Positions 12,141 to 25,320 of a stretch of DNA of 64,000 nucleotides are shown in pieces (position 1 is the first letter of the stretch; the number at the start of each line of letters is the position of its first letter). The stretch is from Marchantia polymorpha subsp. ruderalis (lineage: Eukaryota > Streptophyta > Marchantiopsida > Marchantiales > Marchantiaceae), in NCBI GenBank assembly GCA_037833965.1, contig AP031351.1, positions 15,698,501 through 15,762,500 on the forward strand, given 5' to 3'. The position numbers and the translations under genes were made by a program. The notes beneath the pieces were generated by a model. The model saw only the letters and a list, made by a program, of their open reading frames with translations. It made no database searches and was not told the DNA's origin.

Positions 12141-15100
12141 TTAGTCTTCGTCACTATCACCATCCTTTGACTGATGAGTGATCTTCTGTGCACGATACAT
12201 CTCAGCAACCTGTACATGTAATGTAATTGCACACGGTAAATTATCAGCAGTGTAATGCTGGGCTAGCTTTACTCAAAGATGGTAGCATACTTCCGTTGGA
12301 TGATCTCCGGATCAGTTCGACGCTTACTTGTCCTGCTGAAGTTGCCTGTTCCGTTGTCTTGTCTTCACGAAGTCTTATCAGTCGAGGAAACCGTAAAGAT
12401 ATACCCTGGTGGGATCACACAGTTCGGTTGGGAAGAAAAACGGCAGACGTCAGACTTCGCCACTACATGTGCAGAGGCTACTGCCATATGAGATGGTGTA
12501 CCACCTTGCAACCTCTTTGGGTACCTATTAAAAAATCAAACGAGCCTCAACTTTAAGAGAAAGGGTTCAAGAGCACCTTGACTGGGTCAACCAAACCATT
12601 CGCGGCCTTATGAACAGGGCTGATACTCAAGTCAGCCGCCTTCACTTCCCAGACCTACACAGTCAGACTGTTTGTTACGGAAGAAAACGGCTCATACAAG
12701 CACTCCATTTTATCCGTCTACTTACTGTATACAGTAGTAACCCAAGATGTTCAGACATGTGATCCACAGATCGGCAATGTGATTGACTTCATGGTAAACT
12801 AGCAGTTTTCGACGTATGAGAATAAAAACGTATCCTGACAAAACTTTGGTTTTGGAATCTCAATTACCTCCACGGGCTCGAACCACACATCCACACCCAA
12901 GGTATCGCCATATCGATAATAAGACTGACACAGTTGAGGAGATTAAATATGAAATCAGGCCTAAAAAACAAAATGCTCAACGTGTAAACTCGAGGACTGT
13001 ACAGGACTTACATTACAAAGAAATTTCTCTAGCAATAGATGAATGTAAATGTTCGCAGTTTATTAAAGAACACGGCCAGCATATGCCATAGATCTACTAC
13101 CGGAGGTTTGTCGACAATATGATTTCGGAGGGTGGAGGAGCGTTCTTCAAGAACCTGTTCTGAAAATCCAGTTCCTGGATTTTCAAAGGAAGAAACAAAA
13201 AACTTGAAAGGTCAGTAGCAAGTTCGATTTCGGATGTGAGCACTTGCGTCTCTTGAACAAAGACTTTAAACAGCAAACGTAGACATATATCTCAAGTGCA
13301 GGCTGTTGAGAACGTATTTCTCGTTTCTTTTCTCGTCCAACCACTTGGTACAAAGAAGAAAGCTAGTTAGGAGTTAGAGCGAAAGCGTCATTCACAGATG
13401 AAGATAGTACATCATCAGCCGCAAGGGCTTAGCATGTAAGAGACCGAAGCAACGCAAATCTAGGTGTTTTTTTTTTAAAGCCACCAATAAAATACACTAG
13501 ATAGAAGTAACAAGATGGCATTGATGGTAAAAGTGGGACGTGTAATGCATGAACTAAAGCTGTAAGATAAGGACAGACAAACAGACGCATCAGTAAGTAA
13601 ACCGAGAAGCAGTACAGCGGTGGAACAAATGGAGGACACCAGCTATCGAGTTGACAGTGGTCGGAAGTAAATGTGCAGTGTAGAAGATCCAATTCAAAGG
13701 AAGAAAGTTCTCCCGTGACCATCAACAACTTTGAACGGGAAGGGTCACATTCCCATCACTTAGGTTCGGCTGCTTCATCAGTGGATACCGAGGTGTATAG
13801 GTTTCTACGACCTCGTCAGGATGTCAAAGGACAGCAAGATCAATCCTAGAGAAGTGGAGGAGAACAACAACAATTACATATAAATGTAGACTTAAGCAAT
13901 TACTGCAAATTACACACGACCAATAAAAACTGTAACCTGATGTGCTTCTTTAATTTACAGAAGGTTTCTAATATTGTCGCGATAAAAAAAACCTATGTAT
14001 GCGCGTTCGTCCTATATATTGAGGTGCACTCTCTGCACTCTTGAAAGATAAGGTGGTGCGTGATTGACCTTTTCTTCCCAGTAAACTACTCTGAATCGCA
14101 CGTGCAATCTAAGATATTCATCACCGTAGGTTGAGCATACCAATTTTGCAGATGCTCTGATATTCTTCGGAGTCTTCATCGTAACAAGCAAGAAGAAAAG
14201 CTCCATATACACCTAAAACAAACATAGAGATTAGCTGTATGTATTTGTGGACGTTCGGTCGTTACAGGGGGGAAAAAACTTTCCTAACCATCAGTTGATT
14301 ATCACGGTCATAAACGGTCCGCAGTAATGAGATTGTGAAAGATCTTAAACCATACTTCAATACTTACTTTACTTGAAGTAATAACCATCTGCTTAGCACA
14401 TGATTTAAGTCTGGAACATCTACAATGAAGTGAAGAGTTTCAAGTAGACCGGAGACCTACCGGTACGCTTGCCTCGACCAAAATAACCTCCGATAGGCAC
14501 AAGATCAAGTGAATCTCCAACGCTGCAGGCAGAGCCTGAAGTCAAATTCATACTTAAAACAAGTTTACTACTCATGCACTAACATGGAGTTATTTGAGTT
14601 TACTACGTCATGTCTCCAGAATATTTAGCAGAACAGCGAGTATCATGCTGAGAAAGATAGATCGTCGGCAGTATAAGACGAGACATTTTATTAGCTCCTC
14701 ATGCAACATTCTAGACTGTAAATTTGAACTCAATCGTGAACTCAACCTTCATAAAATACGTACCTGTCCATGTAATCTTTCTTCAACTTCAACCAATTAT
14801 TGGACCTCTTAGCAGGTTCGTATGTGGCATCCGTTTTCAGCGTCTTCACAATCAATCCCTCACAACTGCTCAATCATAAACAAATAGGTCCTCAGATATG
14901 TCATACGTTCACCATGTTGATAAGACACAGCCAGACAGACTCGACCCAACAAAAAAGACATGCATTGTTGAGAACTTTTTAATCCACAGAGTTCTGTGGA
15001 GACTCCTTGAAGCGGTGATTTCTAACAAAGTGTATTCAGACCCATCTAATGTTAAAGTAACGGCTAACAGAAAGACACCTGACGGTGCTTATCCAGAAGG

Positions 15101-18100
15101 ACTACTTCCTGCTGCTTTTTACAGGGAAAAAGGCTCAGAAACTACAACAACGGCCCTAACTTTTGGCTGTAGCGACAAGAGATTTGCAAGCTATCTTGTA
15201 TATACAACTATCAGGATCCAAAAGGTAAAGATCAGGCGTTCCGTTTCCAGCTTTAAGTATCCAAATCCAGCCACATTATCACAACCTGGAGCCGTAATAG
15301 GCTTCGGAACAGTATGAAAGCCAGCAGAGTTAAAGATAGTGTGTACATTGGAGCAGTATACAAGAGTAAACTTTGAAACATTACCAATCATTGATGGCAG
15401 CATCTAGGAACTTTTGCATCTCGTCAAGCTCGCGTGTATTTGTCGCAGTAGCGAATTCAAATTCTCCACTTGTCTCTAAGAACGATTTGTAGAGCTCCTG
15501 AGAGATAAAACAAGCAACAAGGAATAAGAAATCCTGAGACAAGGCAAATCTTCTGTGGGAACTTCACTGCGAACACGTACGTTCAGACCTTCACAACCCC
15601 AAGGACAGCAAAGAATTCGTCAAAATATTGGGGAGCTCATAAACCTATTCAAGTTTCAGCTATTTCTTCTCATGAATAAATCACGTACACAGTATTAGAT
15701 TCATACTTCTGAATATAGGTTGGTTTAGAGAGAAAGGTCATACATTCAATTGGAACCGCTTCACTACTACTTCTACATGGTTGCGATGATCGTCACCTCT
15801 CGGCGTAAGGCAAGCTGTTCGTTGAGGAGATTTCGACCATTGATATATAAGAGGTCGAATGCAAATATGCAGACTTTCACTTTGATGTCGCTAATAATCA
15901 CTCCTTTTCTAGCCCGAGTACTGAGAATCTGGAAAGCAGTTCGACGTCATTCCTCAGTTAAAACAGATCACAAAAAGGCATGGTTCGAAGCTATAAGTGG
16001 AATTTAAGTGGTACTTAATCAAAGGCAGAGGCTTAGACTTGCAACATAGGGAATTACTATGAACTTTATTTACTTCACATTACTTTCTTAAAATCGTTTG
16101 TCGTGGAGTAGTAACAAATAAGAAGACCAATTAGCTAAATGTCTGGTAACAAAGACGAAAATCTATGATTTCATCTTCGGAAGATCAGTAGGTATATGGA
16201 TAATGCATGCGAGGACTTTCATCATCTTACTTTGCGAAGAAAAGGCCAGAGTCAGAATGTACAACATGTATCAGGACATGACTGGATGTGAACAATGTCA
16301 AAATTCTATAGCTCAAGCATAGAAGACTCAGGTAGTAACAAAGAAGTATAAAAGGGTCAGAGAGAACGAAGAATCACCTCAAAGCTTAGAACAAAAACTA
16401 CAATTTAGTAGGTATTGGTCATACGTTATTTACATCATAAGCAGAAAAATGTGATAGCAAGAAAAGTCCTACAACCGGTCCGCAATGTTCAGCAGCAATA
16501 TGTTGGAAAACTATGGACACCTAAAACCCAATACGTCGAAACATTCACGACGTCTCGGCGTGAGGTATCCTGAAACGAAACAAAAGTGAGGACATATATG
16601 TGAGGAACTCCGTCCTTACGATACCATTAGACAATAGTCAGCAGTCGGGATGTTACCTGGAAAGGAAGAATCTTGTTTTTCTCCGTGTCATAAGCCACTA
16701 CTTCGCAGTCTAGTACAAATGATGCTGCCTCGGGTTTTTTGTACCTGCACAATGCGCGCGATGGTGGCTTCGGGCAATGAACCTTGTACGCAAACATCAA
16801 ACAAGCGCTTCACACTCTCTCAAGCAGACTAGCAGTATGTTACAGGACAGCCTAAACGTTGGAGGTAGCCTTGCCTTCCAATGGCAGCAACGATATCCGG
16901 AAACTTTACTGTATTCCGTTCAGCATTTCGGCTATATATTTCAACAGATCCATTTTCGAGATAATGTATCTGCAAGACAAACCATTGACGCTCCAACAAA
17001 TCAACATGTGATGATTGGCAAACTTCAAGTAGCTGTGTCATCAATGTGTGTGATTAATTCCAGATACGTATCAATTTAAGCTACGAATTTTGCAAACGTC
17101 CAAGCTCGGCAATACACTAGTACCCTCGAGAGAAATGGTCAGAACTATTTGAGCATAGACGATACAGAGTGTAAACCATGGCCTGATCAAATATGCTAAT
17201 CATGAATCAGGCTTCGATATCAGCTCGTAGAACCTTAGTTGTACGGCAAGAAGCATTACCTGTGCTCGTTCCCCATCATACTTGTATTCACAGGTGAACT
17301 CCAGATCTTGGAATTTGTCCAACACCTCTGACACTCCCTTAGTTGGCTTAGCTAGCATCGGTCCGACAGGCACACCGGGCGTGAATGTACACGAGTCCGC
17401 AAGCTTTTCAATCCCCTGGGTTAGCAGGACTGGAATGATTTTCTCGAATACAGGTGAGACGGAATAGACCTGCTTCATTGTCTGTGCAGCCTGTCCGCCA
17501 TCATGAAAGTGTGAGAGAATCAGTCAACTTCTATTCCACGGTGATTCCGGTTTCACAAAGCACCCAGAAAAAAGTAATATTGGATAAGATCGTCTTCATA
17601 ATTCAGAAAGAATACTAATTCATACCGATCATGTGTTTATTTAAGAGCTGCACATTCAGTCAGACAAGCAATTGGAGAATAGTGACAGTTGTGCGAGGAA
17701 GACAAATTCCTTATACATAGTGATGAGGTTTCTGAGGTCGCCAGGAAGGTCCTTACAAGCTCTAGACGGTCTTGAAGCTTGGATGCTGGAACGGGAGGTT
17801 GTTCAGAAAGAACTGCAGCATGACCAAGGGCAACCAGTACCGTCGCCTCCTGTAAACCTATCCTCAACTTGCTCTGTGGTAACATAAAAATGAGCGAACG
17901 TTGTCTTAAAACCTGACGAAGGTAATCATAACCTGCTACTTTCCACGAAAATTTTTAACTGTTTTCTAACCATCGCTTTGCCTCCAACATCCTGTGACGT
18001 GACAGCGATGTATCAAGAAGTTTTTCAAACAGCTAGATAGACCCTCGGACCCCGCCTTAAAATATACAAAAATCCAACCCACTGGTTTCTACATCCAGAG

Positions 18101-19896
18101 GTAAGCACAACGAAATGTAGCCAGCCCTAAACTATAATTTGCTTAGGAGATTTTTCCACTATAATGAAGAATCGCTGTGCTTGATCAAAACATATTGAGA
18201 TGACAATAAAACTGGAAGTTCAAATTCCATTCACTAAGAATGTGAAGCATGTACCTGGAGCAATCGGACAACATATAGAGGTTCGCAGTCTGTTGCAGCC
18301 ACAAGAAGAGCTTTCATCTTCCCACGTTTTTTGTCCATACTTTGATTGCCTACTTCCTGTAATATTGTATCCCGTTCATGATAATGATAAGGTTAAATGT
18401 GCATCTTCAACGAGGAAGAGTATCGTCTGAAGAAAGCTGACTGACTCCGAAAGTACAGATGAAAGAAACTTAAGACAGAAATCCTTACCTTAGCAATTAC
18501 ACGAAATGTTTCCAACATTTTGACGCATGTCAGAGGAGGTGGTTTGAACATCAGCCTCTGCGTTGAGCGACTAGCTTTGGCAACAAGCCCTAAATCCCCC
18601 ATAGCCTGGATGAGTGACAGGAGTTAAAACTCAGAAGGGCAACAACAACAAGATCACCAATTTAGAAGAAAAGAATAAATCTATTAAACTTCGAACTTCT
18701 TTAAACCGATAAGTTTCTTATTCTCTCTCCAAGGACGATCCAACATACCTTCAGCTGACTTTTGATCTGGTCCTCCTTCCTACCATACGCTTCAGCCAGA
18801 GTTTTGATGATAGCAGCATCACCGATACCAAGTTCTACTCCTTCATGAGCTGGAGCTACTTTGTTGGCTGACAGGTAGACCACAGCTAAGAGATCCCCAG
18901 GAGACGTAGCAATGACGGTGCGGAAAACATTGCAGATAATCTCCGTGATAGCCAGTCTTTTAGTTGTATTCGCTATCACTGCTTATTCGCCAAGAGCAAA
19001 TAACCGGTGTAAGTTGGTAATCGTCAAGAACCTACATTATACTGGCAGTCGAACGGATACGTCTTCCCAGTTTCCTAGAAGAAGCTCAAGCCAATCAACT
19101 GAAGCATTGTAAATATAGATCACAATAAGTTGTCCTTAAATTAAATGAAAAAAGTTAACTCACTGAAGCATTATAGACATTGAGTCCTAACATCTAGTTA
19201 AAAGAGGAGAATTGAATTAACTGTCAGGCTCTCTAAAGGTATAAATAATCTGCTCAGAAAGAAAGAAAAACCGGGTGAAACCTTTAATTTGAGAAACCTG
19301 AATGTTGTTGGACATGTGAAAGAGTAAACAGAGAGCATTGAGCCACCAAGGTGTAGAAAGTTAAGAACTCTATAAAAGGAATCGGGGCCAAGACTCGAAT
19401 AATCAGTTTAGATAGAAGAAAAGTACAATTGACACACAATTATTCTAGGCACAGCACTGCTAGTAACTATCCATTATCCAGTCCACACCCGATGAAAGCA
19501 CAGCCAATTCCAGAGTTACTCTGCTGATAGAGCCGGACACTATACAGGAACACACTTTAGTAATTCAGAGAGAGGTAGAGACCTACAGTCAAGAGCTCGA
19601 GCCAAGAAAATGAAAGGCACCTGCTCTCCTTTCTTCCAGAACGCAGCCCGAGCTGGATCAAATTCTGATCTACTTTTCGATAATTCAGTATCAAAATTAT
19701 CTACAGTCGTCGGCACAACTTTAGCCGCAGGCTTTTTCGAAGATTTTGAATCCGTGCAACCATCCTCCTCGTCAATCTTCTTCTCGTGCTCTTTTCTGTC
19801 TCTCTCCCTTTCTTTTTCTTTACTGCTGGCCGGAGCCCTACCTGCCTTTTCCCTCGCGGCTTTCATCAACACATCTGCCATAGTTCTTTGCGCCAT
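12141..19896 (-). CDS. LIG1: DNA ligase 1 (ATP-dependent)
   Basis: Eighteen coding exons join in phase to 705 aa: 19896-19587, 18978-18749, 18605-18489, 18356-18255, 17873-17757, 17481-17260, 16969-16875, 16744-16657, 15928-15797, 15497-15385, 14865-14764, 14522-14461, 14212-14141, 13174-13101, 12924-12868, 12654-12577, 12405-12328 and 12209-12141. The enzyme seals nicks in replication and excision repair. Domains in order: a charged Lys/Glu-rich leader (1-90), the DNA-binding domain (about 95-290), and the nucleotidyltransferase domain with catalytic Lys359 in KYDGER. Further landmarks are [27 protein letters not shown] and WLKLKKDY. The OB fold ends with [16 protein letters not shown]. The leader starts [14 protein letters not shown], reminiscent of a PCNA-binding box without its aromatic pair. 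The intron after 16875 begins with GC. The start is the first in-frame ATG; no organelle presequence is visible. Confidence 0.96.
13142..13185. repeat. Two adjacent perfect hairpins over the ligase exon-14 acceptor
   Basis: GTTCTT-C-AAGAAC (13142-13154) is followed by arms TGAAAATCCAG (13161-13171) and CTGGATTTTCA (13175-13185) around a 3-base loop. The second hairpin straddles the 3' splice site of the ligase exon that starts at 13174, and the first lies inside that exon. Confidence 0.85.
16745..16874 (-). other. GC-AG intron of the ligase gene
   Basis: The exon ends ...ATTGGAAG and is followed by GCAAGG. The next exon starts after TTGTGCAG at 16744. Joining there restores the Gly-Arg-Tyr-Lys-Lys-Pro run expected of plant ligases and keeps the frame. 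A GT alternative that did so was not found. AG|GCAAGg is the usual context of the rare GC donor class handled by the U2 spliceosome. Confidence 0.85.
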
Positions 19897-21690
19897 CTTA
19901 CTACTCCTTTGGAAAATTAGATTTTGCTGGTTTGAATTCTCGACGGATTCAAACTCCAATCGCAATCACTTCCCCAGACACGCTCAACCCGTCTTCGAAT
20001 TTCCTCCCACCACTTCAATCTTCTTCCAGAGATCAATCGAGCTTCAGAGACGATGAAATGTGCTGGATCTGATCACTGCGGAATGCTCGTTCCCGCCATT
20101 TTTCCGTCTTTCTTTCACAGTTGACACCCATTCCCCGCCCCAACACGCGCTCACCTTCGAGCACAACCTCTACTTAAACTACAGTACAGAATACATCTTG
20201 CATACAGAAGAAGCGCGGAATAAAAAGCACTGTTACAGTTTTCTCCAAACGAGCGGTCACATTAATAGTATGTCACTACATTTACTTTTAATTCTTTCCA
20301 AAAAGTAATTACTTATGTTTATAAATATGTTTAAAAATGTCAACTTTTAACTAGTGTCGTACATATTGATGTAATATAGATTCAAATATTTATGTTACTC
20401 ATCATAAGTATAATATTAATCAAAGTTAGTTTGCAAGTTTGGAACCAACTAGGTTCAGATTTGCATTTGGAGATTTTTCTTATTGAATTCTAGTCAACAT
20501 TATGATTGGGTATATTGTACTAATGTAGATGACATCAGATATGTGAATTTATGAAAGCGTTGATTCTAGGAAATTGCTAGCAAGAATGCTTCATTGAGTT
20601 TATTTGTGACGAAAACGACCACATTGCAAGGTTTACAACGAATTCGAAGCTTGAACAATGAGGGAGTGAAAATTGGAACAATACGAAAGGTTGCAATCCG
20701 TTACATAGGTTTTGATGTTTTGTGCATGTTAATCATTCGTGTTAAAGAGATTGAAACCTCTCATCGACGAGAGTCAAATACTCTCACTATTTGATACTCT
20801 TATGAGACACTTGAATTATGTAGGTGGTATATTGGTAAACATGTGTTCAAGAAAAAGAGAGCTTTATGTACATAAAATGATACATATAGCATTCCTCTCA
20901 TATCAGTTCGGATTAGATTATCATCCTTTGTTTGAGTATGCTGTAGTATACCTCCATGCCTTGAGTACACCAATCTCATCCAATTCAACCAACCTAAAGT
21001 TCGGGATGTTTATTGAACCAACCTCCATTCCCCAAATGGATCAACAAATATTATGGCAAGAGTATTTCCACCATTGAAATAGCGGATGCAAAGAACTTTT
21101 TTTTTATTTTCTATTCAAGATCAGAATTTGAAAACAAAGTTGTTTCGATAGATATGACATCATTAGCATGTTAATGAAGACAAATATACTAATGAGTGTG
21201 ATATGTATCATCTTTTAGAAGTATATCTCCTCCATTTCAGTAATCATTGATTATTCCTGAAATGGAGTAGTGTGTATTCTGTGTATACAACACATAATAA
21301 TTTCTGCACAATTTTGTATGACATTTGGATTCAAATTAGAGATGTGTGTTTTGTAGCCGTTTATTTACACACATATTATCAACATTTGGAATCTATGATC
21401 AATTGTAAAGTTATTATTTTAAAGTGCACATTTTAGTAAGTAATGAGTATAAAATATACATTAAATGAGTTCTCAAATGCATCAAGACAATATATGTAAA
21501 TCTAAAGATTGATGTTCTTTTCAAGTTCTTATAGATTTTAGATATGAAGGTATTTTGAATGTCTTGTACTCTCAATCAAACAAAAATTAAGTCTTAGATA
21601 TATATATATATATCAACATTATTTTAATTTGCCTAAACTAATTTAAAAACGTTGTCTAGTGTAGTACTGACATCACATATGAAATTGATA
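19897..21690. other. 5' flank of the ligase gene and AT-rich gap
   Basis: The first 300 bases are moderately GC-rich and probably hold the ligase promoter and 5' UTR. Beyond 20.3 kb the sequence is AT-rich. A plus-strand open frame at 20739-21077 (112 codons) has no recognised family and poor codon structure, so I do not call it a gene. Confidence 0.5.
21230..21267. repeat. Small perfect inverted repeat
   Basis: The arms CTCCATTTCAG (21230-21240) and CTGAAATGGAG (21257-21267) are perfectly complementary. The spacer carries a further AATCA/TGATT pairing, so a nearly closed 38-base hairpin could form. It lies in AT-rich non-coding DNA left of the copia remnant. Confidence 0.85.
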
Positions 21691-21714
21691 TAGATCAATT
21701 GAATCAACACTACA

Positions 21715-24700
21715 AAAATTATGCAGGTTAACTCCAATTAAGTAGTAATATTGGTTGCTAGCAAAATAAAGCCATGAGGGTCGCCGGTGCTCGGATATTT
21801 AACACCATGATTTGTGTATTACTAAGAGATTTTTTTGATACACTTTCACGCATGTGAGCTTTTTTGTCGTAGTCGTAATATTTCAAAAGTTGAACCATGT
21901 TTTACTTAGTGTCCACCTTGTGTTGATTATTGTATAGTATTTAGTGTAGATAGTTTCTTCCATGTATGATTCTTGCAGATTCTGTTCATGATGAGTTGAT
22001 AAACCAGTATTTCTATTATGTTAGGCATATGATTGAATTTATTGTTTAAAGGTTTGAGTTTGTGGATGCATATTTTCAAGCACTTGCATGTTTCTTCCTA
22101 TAAGCAAGAGTTCTATGAACGTTGATGAATTCATGATGAATAACTAGCATTAGAATTTAGAGAGAGTCTCATTCGAAGATGGAAACATAAACTCTCAAGA
22201 TGAGAGATAAGAACAATGGTTATACTCTCCATTATATAGCTCTTATCAACAAGTACAAGGAGATAAGATTTCATTTCCATATGAAACATACTTATAACTA
22301 GTCACATTTTTTCCATTGAATATAAGTTCAAAGTTCATGAATGTATATTAAACAACACAAGAACTTACTCAACAAAGCATCAATGTTCATTACTAGAAAG
22401 ACAGACTACTTCAACACAATTCATTCATCGTAGAGTTTGATGAGACTCAAATTTGACATTACATCATAAAAACAATTATGCGCATCAGGATCTAATTACA
22501 AAATCTCACAATCTCAAATCTTCGTGTCTACATGAAATTATATCATTCACACGCAAAAAATTAGATCAATTTAGAAGCAGACCCCAAATCCAGGCCGCGA
22601 GTCCGGAGTTCATGCGAGAAGTAAAAAAATGGCGCTTAAACAAATTGTTCCATTTTTTTCACAGATAGGCGGATGCGATAAGCATCAAACGCGAACGGAA
22701 GCCGACGAAAGGGAGAACGATCAAGCGCTTGCAATCAAGCAGCTCTAAGGAGCGCCTAAGTGTAGAAGCAAGCAGAAGATAGCGTAGGCCCCATATGACA
22801 ATCGTTTGTAGATCGAGTATAGACAATCGACAACTACGTGGACGCAACGCGAATGCATTGCGCATGTGCAAGATTCCACCCCATGACAACACGTGTTGTC
22901 TCCAAAGGTCAACATGTCATACTCATGAGTTGACACATCATCCTTCCTCAACGTCATTTCACACCTTTCCATCACGTCATCGTCAACGTGCGAGATTTTG
23001 ACATGTGACTCCGTCACTTCATGGCACACAAGACAGTCAAGTGGTGCAGCAATGAGGAGCCAACACATGACAGACTCGTGGCGGACCCAAGAAGAGTTGT
23101 GCGATGCGGTTAAATAAAAAATTGACACGTGGCGCGGACGATACAACTGATATAACACGTAGGCACGGACGACACATGTGGCTTGACATGCATCTAACAC
23201 GTGGCGGGCAGCCAGGTACAACAAGCATGAAAAGTTTCCAAAATATTTTGTTCAAATTTTGCTTCTGTCGGCGGATTTCATCTGTATTGAATTATTCATT
23301 CCAGAGAATATTTTGTTTGTAAATATTTCATCCAAAATCATTTTTTCCAAAATATAGTCAAAATGAATATCATCAAAAAGATTTCAACATGACTAGTGTA
23401 TTTTGACACGTTTTGAGAATAAAAAATGATTCAAAAGGAGAATATCGTCGCGAAAGCGACTATTATATCTAATTTTTGAAAGATGTAGATGACATCAAGA
23501 CTTGTTGGAGGATAGAGGAATTCCATTACAACCTTATATTGACAAGGTGATTCATTACTTTGGGAAAAACAAGTAGAAGAAAAATTAAAAGCCATGCATC
23601 TCGCCATGTTCTTGATAAAAAAAACTTGTAAACGTTAGCGATATGAAATGGAAGTATCCACAAATATATAAAAACCATACACTATTAAAGTTATTACTTC
23701 ATGATGACATTGTACAATGAGGTTGTAAGTGTCATATTGACATACAAGGTTGAACATGAAATATCATCATCTCATTCATCCACTTGCGGGACAGTATTTA
23801 TTGTGACAAGAGATTAGTCATGTTTGAGGAAAAATACACTTGACAAAATTTTAGATCGAAGATAACAAGATGTAGCTGCAGAAGTCGTCCCATGAGAGAA
23901 AGGCGGTGGTTTATTGGATATGTGGCAAGAGTGGCCACATCAAAAAATATTACCACAAAAAGATCAAAGACATAGTTATCTATTGAAAGAAGAGGAGAGT
24001 TTTATGACTATCCGTTTAGACAAGAAAAAATCTTCACTCACAGATATGATTGTGGGGAAGTTTAATTATTGTGTGATTAATTATGAAAGATGAGTATCAG
24101 GATGAGTATTAGATGAGTACTAGTGGAGTTATTAGAAATCATGATTTATATGAGCATGTTATTGTTGATAAACCTCATGAATCAGCACAAGATGATGAAA
24201 ACCAACTGGAAATTTCTATCAGAAAATCATGGATTCATGCTGGTACGGTTTTCAAAATAAGTATGTTAACTCTGTTTACATGAAAATTCAAGCTTGGGAT
24301 AATAACCTTGATTAAAATTCCTTTAAAGAGTGGAAATGTAGTCATTTTATGATTAACAAGACATGTAAGATAGTTAAGCTTCTTGAGTATCATGTGTTAA
24401 TCAATTTGAAATGGGTGTACAAGTTGAAGTATAATTCAGCAGTTGACGATGCAAAAATCTTCGAAGCGAGGTTGATGGATAGAGATTTCACATATGAGAA
24501 GATTGTGGACTACAAAAAAATTTTTCTCGGTTGTAACAAAGTATGCTACAATCTTTATAGTATGTGCATCGGCCGCAATAGTTACTCTTGTTATTGACCA
24601 TATAGATATGGTTACGTCTTTTTTACTATGGATATTTATAATAATAAATTCGCATGAGACAATCGTTTGTCATTGAGGTTAAAGTTAATGAGAGATTGGT

Positions 24701-25320
24701 TTGTAGATTGTTGAAATCACGATATGAAATTTGCAAACTTGTAGGAAATGTAACATGTGTTTTTTGATGTGGTCAACAGGTAGTGTTTGCTATTATCTCT
24801 TTATATAATTACTCTATCCTATGATGGCTATGGCTTAGTTTTAACTAATTCTTGTTGTAGAGAGAGATTTTGTATTAGGTATCTTTTTAAAATTTTACAC
24901 ATAGTAATTATATAGGTTACGAAGGTTTTTGTTACCTCTATGCTAGCAGTTTTTTTCGTTAAATGTTTATATTTTTTTTCTATCATCTTACGGATGTAGC
25001 TTAGTTCTAGGTAATTATAGTTAACAAGAGTGATCTTGTTTTAGGTTTCATAGTATATATAGAGTTTACTGTTCCCTTAACATGAATTAAAGTGTAGATT
25101 GTTGAGATTAACTCTGATTAAAAAGTAATACGATTTCTAGCTAAATTTGGCTAGGAAGTTTTCAGATGCTGGAGTACTCAATGTATATATACTTTTATAT
25201 TAAAAGACTCTTTTTATACTCCTTCGCGCATGTGAGTTTTTTTTTGTGAACTTAATTCTCTAAAGGATGAAACACGTTAGACCTCATGTATATCTTCAAA
25301 TTTCCATTTCAATAACTCTA
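21715..25320 (+). mobile_element. Decayed Ty1/copia LTR retrotransposon
   Basis: Two diverged direct repeats look like LTRs: about 21715-21910 and 25100-25290. They share a GTTAACTC/ATTAACTC start, an AAGTAATA block and a Cys/Arg-rich TTCRCGCATGTGAG segment near their middles. Between them, near 23910-23960, a frame reads YWICGKSGHIKKYYHKK, a gag zinc knuckle whose last Cys is lost. At 24349-24597 a frame carries LKWVYKLKYNS followed by FEARLMDRDFTYEKIVDY, the conserved copia reverse-transcriptase entry region. Everything else is broken by stops and deletions. No integrase, primer-binding site or intact protease was found. The boundaries are approximate, and a second LTR-like start near 24711 suggests rearrangement. 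Confidence 0.75.
22560..23240. repeat. GC-rich segment with repeated ACGTG motifs inside the copia remnant
   Basis: This block breaks the AT-rich composition around it. It contains the 16-base palindrome GACAACACGTGTTGTC (22885-22900), CACGTGGCG at 23126-23134, ACACGTAGG near 23156, CACATGTGGC near 23172 and ACACGTGGCGGG near 23197. The last four lie in degenerate tandem units of about 20-40 bases that also share GCACGGACGA or GCGCGGACGA. The motifs resemble the G-box and ABA-response core. No gene start follows nearby, so any regulatory role is speculative. Confidence 0.6.

Noticed and set aside
16520..16572. A frame with TSRRDVVNV after an AG, first read as the next ligase exon
   Set aside because: The true exon at 15928-15797 carries ILSTRARKG and [11 protein letters not shown] in perfect continuity and phase; the rejected segment breaks the frame and lacks conserved residues.
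20739..21077. 112-codon plus frame in AT-rich DNA
   Set aside because: No recognisable domain, no good neighbouring exons, and composition like the surrounding non-coding sequence.
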